Source: JAGVPT01 sp035505655 (GTDB lineage: Bacteria > Bacteroidota > Ignavibacteria > UBA10030 > UBA8401). Taken from it: a DNA stretch of 64,000 nucleotides. Below the pieces are notes generated by a model, which saw only the letters and a list, made by a program, of their open reading frames with translations, did not search any database and was not told where the DNA came from. Position 1 is the stretch's first letter; the number at the start of each line of letters is the position of its first letter. Location: assembly GCA_035505655.1 (NCBI GenBank), contig DATJQP010000098.1:29038-93037 (forward strand), read 5' to 3'. A program made the translations under genes and the position numbers. This document shows, one piece after another, positions 19,434-27,100 of this stretch.

Positions 19434-20051
19434 CTATGAATGTCTCTTGAGCATACCGTGGAGGAGGGTGTCGATGGTGAAGAGTGCCTCCTGCTCAAAC
19501 GCCGAACGCTCCGCATCGCTTATCGTGTGATGGTCGGAGGATCGGAGAAAACGCATGTGAATTCCCTGAAGAAGATGGAGAATCATCGTCGCCGTCCTCT
19601 GAGGATGGTCTGCACAGAATTCGCCGTTCTTTTTTCCCTCCTGGAGAATATGCGTCAGGCATTGCTGCTCTTGGTCGATGAACGAGGCGATGACATCCTT
19701 GAAAAGTGGTTTGACATCATGCCAGCCCTGCTGTGAAAAATGGCTCAGGTTGTTGAGCCGCTCGGTCAACTTCAGTCGCAGGCGGACGAATTCAACGAGT
19801 TTCTCCGATCCCGAGTGAGCTTTTTGAAACGCGTCGCCGACTGCCGCGAGGAATGCCTGCTGCTCGTGCTGCACCACCGACTTGAAGATCGATTCTTTCG
19901 TCGGGAAGTAGTAGTAGAGCGAGGCTTTCGCCATACCGATATCCTCGGCGATTTCATCCATCGTCACCTTCGAGTATCCGTACGTGGCGAATCGCCCTGT
20001 GGCGGCGTGGAGAATCACCTCCACTTTTTCCCTTGTCAGCTTTTCGCTCAA
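19434..20051 (-). CDS. TetR/AcrR-family regulator of the efflux operon
   Basis: A 205-residue TetR-type repressor. The N-terminal helix-turn-helix is YGYSKVTMDEIAEDIGMAKASLYYYFPTKE in two halves around residues 20-48; the rest is an all-helical ligand-binding domain. It is the first gene of the TetR-EmrA-EmrB-TolC unit and has a 27-bp inverted repeat just upstream of its own start, so it most likely represses the whole operon until a pump substrate binds. Confidence 0.9.
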   Translation of the reverse strand: MSEKLTREKVEVILHAATGRFATYGYSKVTMDEIAEDIGMAKASLYYYFPTKESIFKSVVQHEQQAFLAAVGDAFQKAHSGSEKLVEFVRLRLKLTERLNNLSHFSQQGWHDVKPLFKDVIASFIDQEQQCLTHILQEGKKNGEFCADHPQRTATMILHLLQGIHMRFLRSSDHHTISDAERSAFEQEALFTIDTLLHGMLKRHS

Positions 20052-20060
20052 AATCGTCCT

Positions 20061-20087
20061 TTCGACTCTATTGGTAAAATAGTCGAA
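20061..20087 (-). promoter_or_regulatory. Candidate TetR operator (inverted repeat)
   Basis: TTCGACT at 20061-20067 and AGTCGAA at 20081-20087 are perfect 7-bp inverted arms around an AT-rich 13-bp centre with partial symmetry. The site ends 10 bp before the tetR start codon, a usual place for autoregulation by TetR-family repressors. Regulation is inferred, the symmetry is seen. Confidence 0.6.
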
Positions 20088-20174
20088 TTCTGAGACAAAA
20101 GCAAGCGAGGGAATCCTGTTTTTTGGGGGATGGTAAAAAGCGTTGGCTGGATAGAGAGGATGCTGAGAAGCCCG

Positions 20175-20624
20175 TCAGATCCGGGGACTCTCTCGCTGGA
20201 CCTTTTCCCACGACGCCCTTGGACCGGGAACGGGCACAAACATCGGGTGAGGTTTCGGGAGCGAAAGTCTTCGCAGCTGGCGATAACGATCTGGATCTCT
20301 CCGGCGGAGTTTACGCTTCAAGTGCGCGAGTTCGTACCGAAGCTGTCCCTCACTCACCTCGAAACGTCTGCGCGACAATGTCCTTCCGATTTTTCTTCTG
20401 TCGAACCGGTATCCACGCGTCTCCGCTTCGTCGGCAATGGCCGAGAGGTACGTGTCGATCGCCGGAAGAACGGGATGCCGTGCGTTGAATCGAATGAGTT
20501 GAGGGTGATGCCGGTATCCCTTCGTGGCGCCCCGGAGGACTTTCCGGGCGAGCAGAGCTTCTCTCCAGAGCGCGACAAGGCCTTTTGCGTCCAGATAGCG
20601 CGGATGGAGAGACCACAATCTCAT
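20175..20624 (-). CDS. Pyrimidine-dimer DNA glycosylase / endonuclease V-like protein
   Basis: A 149-residue basic protein starting MRLWSLHPRYLDAKGLVALWREALLA, followed by GATKGYRHHPQLIRF. This start matches the family named for T4 endonuclease V (PF03013), which cuts the glycosyl bond at UV-induced pyrimidine dimers; in T4 enzyme the N-terminal residue is the nucleophile. Bacterial members of this length are usually annotated from homology only. The C-terminal 50 residues are Arg/Lys-rich (LKRKLRRRDPDRYRQLRR). It follows the cytochrome gene by 36 bp but may be independently expressed. Confidence 0.72.
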   Translation of the reverse strand: MRLWSLHPRYLDAKGLVALWREALLARKVLRGATKGYRHHPQLIRFNARHPVLPAIDTYLSAIADEAETRGYRFDRRKIGRTLSRRRFEVSEGQLRYELAHLKRKLRRRDPDRYRQLRRLSLPKPHPMFVPVPGPRASWEKVQRESPRI

Positions 20625-20660
20625 CGTCGCTCCTCCATCAAGGCTACTGTTCGATGAAGT

Positions 20661-21215
20661 TCAATGAGCATCCCAGACCTGATTCGTCACCGGTGGCGCG
20701 GAGGGAAGCGTGACCGAGATGAAACCGTATCCCGCGGACCTGTGACAGCTGTTGCAGGCTTCGAGGGTCTCATGGTACGCGGCGGAGAAGAGCCGATGAT
20801 CCTTCGAGGCGACCGCCTTTTCCATCGAGGCCACCTGCGTCTGCTCAACGCTTTGAAGGACGCCCGCGGTGTTCACGTTGTTCTTCACCGCATGGAGCGC
20901 CATCGCACCCTCGATCGCCTCTTTCATCTCGTTGAGCTCGTACGACACGAGCTCCCAATTGAGAGCCGTAAAGCCGTACCACAGTTTGGCAATGTGAAGC
21001 TGGATCGCGGTCATGTAGTCGCCGAGGCCGGGAGCCTGCGCCTTAAGGGAATCGATTTCCAGGCGCAGTATACCGATCGAATCGCGGAGCGATGCGAGGG
21101 GAACCATCGAGCCGGCCGACGAACGCTCCTGCGCCTTCGCCACCCCCGCGAGGCCGGTGAGGAGGAACATGACCAGTACGACAACCCACGTAGACGGAAG
21201 AGCATTTTTCATCAT
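20661..21215 (-). CDS. Secreted c-type cytochrome (single CxxCH)
   Basis: A 184-residue protein with a Sec signal (STWVVVLVMFLLTGLAGVAKAQ), a helical body and one haem c motif CNSCH near residue 160, close to the C-terminus. This layout (helical bundle, C-terminal CxxCH) recalls cytochrome c' types. GAGGAG precedes the paired ATGs (21215/21212), fixing the start. It is 8 bp after chrA in the PadR-channel-ChrA unit, so a role in periplasmic electron transfer linked to oxyanion detoxification is a reasonable inference, not a demonstrated one. Confidence 0.78.
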   Translation of the reverse strand: MMKNALPSTWVVVLVMFLLTGLAGVAKAQERSSAGSMVPLASLRDSIGILRLEIDSLKAQAPGLGDYMTAIQLHIAKLWYGFTALNWELVSYELNEMKEAIEGAMALHAVKNNVNTAGVLQSVEQTQVASMEKAVASKDHRLFSAAYHETLEACNSCHRSAGYGFISVTLPSAPPVTNQVWDAH

Positions 21216-21223
21216 CAACTCCT

Positions 21224-22378
21224 CTATATCATGAAACCGAAACTCGAGAAAAGCCAACCGGCGAGCGCCGCACCTCCGACGATCCAGCCGGCGTGGACAT
21301 TCCATCGTATGATGACAACAGCCGAAACGAGAAAAATGATCCACGGTGCTACCCCGGCAAGCGTCGAGACTCCGAGGGTGATGCAGACCGAGAGCATCAG
21401 ACCAAGGGATGCCCCATTCACTCCGTCCAGGAATCCCGCCGATGTCGGCGACTTCCGCAGTTTCGGAACCCAGCGGCCGGTGAGGACCACGAAAATGAAG
21501 GAAGGGAGAAAAATCCCGGAGGTCGCCACCACTGCACCGGGCAGACCGAGGATGAGGTACCCGATGAATGTCGCGGTGGAGAGAACGGGCCCGGGGGTAA
21601 ACTGGCCGACCGCGATCGCGTCGAGAAGCGCCCGCTGCGACAGCCAGTGTCGCGCATCAACGAGCCCCTCTTGGAGAAAGGCCACAAGAACGTATCCGCT
21701 CCCGTACAGGATCGACCCGATCTTCAAAAAGAAAAGCCCGAGGGAAGTCAACGATGGCGAGCCGGCGGGAGCGGTTCCGTTCCTTGTCCCGGCGAAAACC
21801 GGCAGAAGGAGAAAACCCACGGCAGGTAGAGCCACTCGGGTAATGTGCCCCTTGTTCGCCCAGAGGATTCCCGCGATCCCGGCGAAGATCAACAAGAGAA
21901 CTTCATCCACGCCAAGAAGGCTGAGAAGACAGACGGCGATGGAGGTGATGAGGACGAAACGCTTTACCAATTGCGGCTTACCAAGGCGAATGATCGCCGC
22001 GAGGATGACCGCGATGACTCCGGCGCGGATCCCCCAAAAGAACTGCCCCACGGCCGGAAGCGAGCCGTAACGAAGGTAGAATTCGGCAAGAACCAATGTG
22101 ATGGCGACCGCCGGCCCGATGAAACAGACCCCTGCCGTCAGAAGCCCGAGCCAGCCAGCCCGCAAGTAGCCGATATGGATCGCCATTTCGGTCGAATTGG
22201 GACCGGGGATAAGGTTGGTCGCACCCAGCAGGTCGAGAAAGTACTCATGGGTGATCCATCTCTTTCGCTTGACGACCTCCTCCTCCATCATCGCGATGTG
22301 CGCGGCGGGCCCGCCGAAGGAAAGGAACCCGAGCTTCAGGAAAAGCCTCGCAAGCTCCCGGAGGGTGTTCCTCTTCAT
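21224..22378 (-). CDS. chrA: Chromate transporter, long-chain (two-domain) type
   Basis: A 384-residue inner-membrane protein with two homologous CHR domains. The first has FLKLGFLSFGGPAAHIAMM and LIPGPNSTEMAIHIGY, the second LFFLKIGSILYGSGYVLVAF and QFTPGPVLSTATFIGY, both the (F)GGP...PGP pattern of ChrA. ChrA proteins export chromate and related oxyanions. The longer in-frame extension upstream of ATG 22378 overlaps the previous gene and is not used. Neighbours (PadR regulator, outer-membrane protein, cytochrome c) form one likely operon. Confidence 0.92.
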   Translation of the reverse strand: MKRNTLRELARLFLKLGFLSFGGPAAHIAMMEEEVVKRKRWITHEYFLDLLGATNLIPGPNSTEMAIHIGYLRAGWLGLLTAGVCFIGPAVAITLVLAEFYLRYGSLPAVGQFFWGIRAGVIAVILAAIIRLGKPQLVKRFVLITSIAVCLLSLLGVDEVLLLIFAGIAGILWANKGHITRVALPAVGFLLLPVFAGTRNGTAPAGSPSLTSLGLFFLKIGSILYGSGYVLVAFLQEGLVDARHWLSQRALLDAIAVGQFTPGPVLSTATFIGYLILGLPGAVVATSGIFLPSFIFVVLTGRWVPKLRKSPTSAGFLDGVNGASLGLMLSVCITLGVSTLAGVAPWIIFLVSAVVIIRWNVHAGWIVGGAALAGWLFSSFGFMI

Positions 22379-22397
22379 CGTGGGTGAAGATTGCACC

Positions 22398-23132
22398 TCA
22401 CCCGGTGATCTGGTATCCGAGATACCCAAAGGTTGTCCCTGCTCCAAGAAAATTGTGCCCGAGTGAAAAGAGGAAATGATTGTGTTCGTCAAGGTTCACA
22501 TATCCGCCGAGATCGCAACCTGCGTCGGAATGTGCACCGGTGACCTGCGGGGAATTGTATGTCAATTCTCCACCGAGCGTCAGGACATCGCTGAAATCGT
22601 ATTGCACTTGCCATCCCGCGAAAGTCCAGTTCCTGTTCCCGGTGCCGGGATTGATCCAATATCCGGCTCCTCCATAGGTTGTGAGATGCCCCCACGATTT
22701 CTGCAGCCACACCGGAAAGTAGAGCTGATACTCCGTTCCCTCAAGCCTCCTATCCCCGGTCGGGAGCTCGGCAAGAGGAAACACTCCGACCTGGGGGAGC
22801 TCATCCGATTCCTCCATGAACCGGTATTTTACCCCCAATTCTGTGCTGGAGAATCCGTATCGAGCCCCATCCTCGGTTCTTTGGTGGCCCATTGGCGCGA
22901 CAATATGCGCCTGAACGTCCGGGAGGATTCCATAGTTGAATTCGAAATGCGGAAGGGTGGCATCGGTCTCGGAGAGGGCAAACTGTTGCTGCGAGGCAAC
23001 ATAGGCTTCCCAATGTCCGAGTTCGACCGGTTCCGGGTCGTCTGTTTTGAAGGGGGGACCGGAGAGAGCCGTCGATGAGAGCGTCATCATCGCCGCACAC
23101 ACGCACCACCCGTATCGGCGCAACGCAACCAT
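22398..23132 (-). CDS. Outer-membrane channel-like protein
   Basis: A 244-residue secreted protein (signal about residues 1-24) whose mature part begins PPFKTDDPEPVELGHWEAYVAS, as in the family loosely called 'MetA pathway of phenol degradation' / transporter (PF13557-like), with amphipathic strands and a C-terminal GYLGYQITG. Probably a beta-barrel in the outer membrane. It starts 4 bp after the PadR stop and ends 19 bp before chrA. Transport role is inferred from family and context. Confidence 0.72.
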   Translation of the reverse strand: MVALRRYGWCVCAAMMTLSSTALSGPPFKTDDPEPVELGHWEAYVASQQQFALSETDATLPHFEFNYGILPDVQAHIVAPMGHQRTEDGARYGFSSTELGVKYRFMEESDELPQVGVFPLAELPTGDRRLEGTEYQLYFPVWLQKSWGHLTTYGGAGYWINPGTGNRNWTFAGWQVQYDFSDVLTLGGELTYNSPQVTGAHSDAGCDLGGYVNLDEHNHFLFSLGHNFLGAGTTFGYLGYQITG

Positions 23133-23136
23133 CTCC

Positions 23137-23433
23137 TTACTCCATAATTTCGTTGACAAGCTCGCCGATTTTCTTTTTTGCTTCGCCCAGAGCCCTCCTC
23201 CCCTTTGGGGTCGTCACATAGTTTCGCCTGATCTTCCCCTCCACGAGGACTTCTCTTGACTTCAGGAGCCCTTCCTCTTCAAGGGAATGAAGGATTGGAT
23301 AGAGAGTGCCCGGGCTCATCGTGTAGCCATGACCGCGGAGTTCCTCGATGAGCCAGAGGCCGTAGACAGGGCTTTTCAGCGCATGATGGAGGATGTGGAT
23401 CTTGATGAAGCCAAGGAGGAATGTTTTCAGCAT
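23137..23433 (-). CDS. PadR-family transcriptional regulator
   Basis: A 98-residue winged-helix regulator of the short PadR type (no C-terminal Vir-like domain). Features: FIKIHILHHALKSPVYGLWLIEEL, the recognition stretch MSPGTLYPILHSLEEEGLLK and the wing KIRRNYVTTPKGRRAL. It heads the channel-ChrA-cytochrome unit. A cluster of TATCGA repeats with a 14-bp palindrome sits 18-49 bp upstream of its start and is the likely operator for autoregulation. Confidence 0.92.
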   Translation of the reverse strand: MLKTFLLGFIKIHILHHALKSPVYGLWLIEELRGHGYTMSPGTLYPILHSLEEEGLLKSREVLVEGKIRRNYVTTPKGRRALGEAKKKIGELVNEIME

Positions 23434-23450
23434 TGACGTTGCGTTTTCTA

Positions 23451-23488
23451 TATCGAATATCGATATCGATACTCAATATCGAGATCTC
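23451..23488 (-). promoter_or_regulatory. Candidate PadR operator: TATCGA repeats with palindrome
   Basis: TATCGA occurs at 23451, 23458, 23464 and 23477. The middle two form the perfect palindrome TATCGATATCGATA (23458-23471); GAGATCTC at 23481-23488 is a second palindrome. The cluster lies directly upstream of the padR start (23433) and there is no other gene it could serve on the plus strand nearby. The operator role is inferred from position and symmetry. Confidence 0.6.
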
Positions 23489-23722
23489 AGATGAGAGAAG
23501 CAACCGGGGCAAGGCGCGAGACGAGGGGAACCCATCGCCCCAGGAATTTGGATAAGTCCGCGCTTGCCCTCACCATCGCAGGTTTTGCCGTCACGTCGAT
23601 GGGGTGCTGTCGACGGCGGGATGGTTCTCGGTCAAAAGGCGAAGCAACATGCTGAAGGAAACGGTGAACGGCGAGGTCATGACTCTCGGATCACGGGAAT
23701 TCAGGATCTATCCTCCGAGCAT
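23489..23722. other. Intergenic region, nothing recognised
   Basis: About 230 bp between the PadR operator and the end of the small membrane-protein gene. I see no convincing terminator, promoter or small gene here; open frames crossing it are short or antisense. Confidence 0.5.
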
Positions 23723-24076
23723 CTACAACAATTTCTCTTCCTTTTCCAAGCGCATCCAGTGAAGAAGGCGGTGAGCCACCGGGGCGATCATGATCCCGGC
23801 CACCACAAGGAAGAGCATCCCCGAAAAGAGAGCATAGAACGACGCGAAGACTTTGCCTGCCGGAGTGCGGAGCTCGTTCACGGGCCCCATCCCTCCAAGG
23901 ATCATCGAGGCATTGAGGAGCGCGTCGATGAACGAGAGCCCCTCGGTGATCCGATAGCCAGCGATTCCGACGCCGAGCGAAGTAAACACGATCGCCGATG
24001 CAAGGAGAAAGTGCGCCCACAACCTGCGAAAGAAATGGCGCCTCGAAAGTAGCGGCCTGGAAGTATGTTCATACAT
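23723..24076 (-). CDS. Small two-helix membrane protein, K+-channel-pore-like
   Basis: A 117-residue membrane protein with two hydrophobic helices (about 20-45 HFLLASAIVFTSLGVGIAGY and 75-100 FASFYALFSGMLFLVVAGIM) and between them a re-entrant-like segment FIDALLNASMILGGMGP. The order helix-pore loop-helix is that of two-TM potassium channels, but the filter reads LGGMGP rather than TVGYG. ATG 24076 is preferred to an upstream start at 24151. Its start is 78 bp after the C25 peptidase gene. Function unknown. Confidence 0.65.
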   Translation of the reverse strand: MYEHTSRPLLSRRHFFRRLWAHFLLASAIVFTSLGVGIAGYRITEGLSFIDALLNASMILGGMGPVNELRTPAGKVFASFYALFSGMLFLVVAGIMIAPVAHRLLHWMRLEKEEKLL

Positions 24077-24154
24077 GGATGGATTCCAGCTGTTGATAGT
24101 AGTGATATCACTGCCCCATTCTCGATCCCGGATTCGGGGGACGAGACTCACCGT

Positions 24155-27100
24155 TTATCGCATCTTCACAAGTTTCTGCGTCGCCGTCGTCTCCTGTCCC
24201 CCCTCCCGAATGATGACACGGTAGAAATAGACTCCGTTGGCGATCTCGCTTCCGTCTCTGTCCCGTCCATCCCAGTAGAGGTTATCGGTGGAGCTCTTGT
24301 AGCCATTGGCGCCGACGTGCACCCTCGACGAGATATCAAGATCCTGAATCAAACGACCGGTGACCGTATAGATTTTGATATGAGCGCTCTGCGGATCGTC
24401 CGAACCGGAAAGAGTGAAGGTGAATGTTGTCCCGTTCCCGAACGGATTCGGTATGTTAAAGACATTCGTGAGTTGCAGCTGATTGGCAACCTGAATGTTG
24501 ATGACGGTCGTATCGGATGAATTGCCGGCGGCATCCTTCCCATAGAAACGCAACGTGTGCGTCCCCTCCGACAACTCGGGTGACCAGAGCACCTGGGCGA
24601 TGAGCGGAGGGGTTCCGGGTACAAACTGAATAGAACTGTTTCCCGTGAAGTACACCTGATTGTTGTCGACCTCGAGATAAATGATCGAGGTGTCCGACGG
24701 ACTAACCGGGATTCCGTTTGGATCTCTCAGCTGGAGCGTGACGGACGGATGGGCCCGGATAAAGTCACCGTCTACAACCTGCGCGTCGTCGATGGTCAAC
24801 ACCAGGGATGGCCTGACAGTGTCAGAGAAGATTGTGTAAGGAGCTGAGACCGTATTGTTGAATTTGTAGAGCTCCGGAATCTGGTCATTCGGGTCGACCT
24901 GCACGACAAATGAGTGGCTCCCGCGCCTACCCCGGCTGTCGTACTGCACGCTGACCCCGGCGGAATCCCCCGCTTTGATCAATGGGATGATGGCGCTTTT
25001 CAGCGTTCGTAGGTTTCCGGTATCGTCCGTGAGAATCGCGACGACGACGCTCTCCGCCGGCGAGAGGCCGACGTTGAAGACCGTCACTCCCACGTTGACA
25101 ATCTCTCCCTCCTGGAATGAGGACTTCTGGAGCTGCAAGGTATTCTGGGATACGACAAGTTCCGGCGGCGGAGTTGCCCTCACGGACCAGCTCCTGAGAA
25201 CCGGAGAGATCAGCGAAGAATTGGCCTGGAGAGAGAAGATAAACTGTGCGGTCGGATATCGCGTTGCGGCGATGCTCTGGAGCGCCACCGACGACGAATC
25301 GTAGGATCGGAATAGGGTGTCGGCTGAGCCTGACGGAAGGAGACCGACCATCGAGATTGCGACATGGGTACCGGCGGGCACATTTTTCGACAGGCTGAGC
25401 TGATTCCATCCCGAAACGGGGCCGATTGCCGGTGTTACGATCGTCCCGAACGCCTCAGGGTGAACCAGCGTCGTTTCCACGACCGCTTTCCCAGTCGAGC
25501 TCTTCTTGTATGACTCAAGAGCCGATCCGGGCGAAAGCCCCTTCTTTCCAAAGATCGCCCACGAATCACGGTAGCCGACTGAATCTATGTACATGCTTCC
25601 TATCGAATGATACGCAGAGTATACCGCCGGTGTGAGATGGTACGATCCTTCGTCGATAATTCCTGCCGCCACATAATACCCCTGAGGGACGGCAGTGAGG
25701 AACGCGGCGAGTGAATCGGCCTCCGCCGGATTTCCGTAAACATCGAACGTCCCGAGGTTCACGAGAGTGTCGGCAGCGGGATCAATGACGACGACCTGAT
25801 GTCCGCGGCCAAAACTGCTGGGAAGGACATTGGCGCCGCCGATGTCGATCACTCCGAACTTGCCGTCCAGGAAGCCGGAGGAGATCACCTGGATCGAAGT
25901 CAACGTGCTCTGGATCGACGCTCCAATCCCGGGAGCGTACGCAACGTGGGCGAGCGAATTCTTCTGCCAGTCGACGGAATCAGCCTCCCCGAGCGTGCCG
26001 ACCGAACCGGCGCCGAGATAGAACGAACCCGTTGTCCAGTTCCCCGTCGACGACTGGAATCGAGCACGCCAATAGTATCGCGCGGGCTTCCTGAGCGTGC
26101 CGAGCGAAAACGATGTGGTCACAATTCCCATGGGGGAAGAGAGTTCCACCGGCGTGGAGAAATCCGGAAGGGAGTCGAGGTCAAGCGTGATGATTTGCGA
26201 AGGGTCGTACCGTTGAGTCGTCGGATTGAGCAAAACGAGCGACGAGGCCGCTCCCGTTGAAAACGGAGACGGTGTCACCGCCTTAAACTCCGACGTGACG
26301 ACCTGGAAGGATTTCGTCGCCGAGTTGTCTCCCTTCGAAAGTTCGGCGATTGCATTGAGCGGGTCGATATTCACTGTCAGGGTGTGATCTCCGGCCAATT
26401 GCCTGACGCTCGCATAGACCGTCAGCGTATCGTACACGAGCGGCATAGGCCTTCGAACCGTCCACGACCGCACCACTGTCGATTCATACCTCTGCTGGAT
26501 CGTTATTTCCACCGTGTCGCGTGTGACCGATCCGTAGTTCGCGTAGACCACCCGGATCGCCGCGCTGTCCTGGTCGTCCGACACATTTTGCGAGACCGGT
26601 GTTATGAAACCGGGTTGAATGACCAGGTTCGGAAGAAACGGAACGGCGAGGTCGACGGTCGGATCGCCGATGAGGGTATTATTGTAGAGCATGATACTGT
26701 TCACCGTCGTGAGCCCCTCGGCCGCAATCTGCCTCAATTTTGCGATGAGATGTGTCTCCCCCACTCGAAGGATCGTATCCTGGAGCATCGCCGAGTAGAA
26801 TCGGGGCGGCAGCGAGGTCGCAATGCTCTCGAATCCCAGCGACGAGTTTCCGATGTAGTCGACGGAGCTCGCCGAGGAGCCGACAATAAACTCCTCGCTG
26901 AAGGATGTGATGAGCGGCTCGGCAAACTTTCCCGTAGAGCACCCGAAGTCCGTGATGAGCGAGTAGCGACCGCGGGAATTCTTCAATTGCAGAGGGTCAC
27001 CGATGCTGTTATCCCACGTCTGCGTCCCGCTATGGCCGATGTACGAGATGAAGACTCCGCCTGATGAAATTGCGTCAGCTACCGCTTGAGGGCTGAGGGG

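Noticed and set aside
20664..22070. 468-codon plus-strand open frame
   Set aside because: Antisense to the cytochrome and chrA genes, which have clear motifs; the frame is Arg/Pro-rich without structure.
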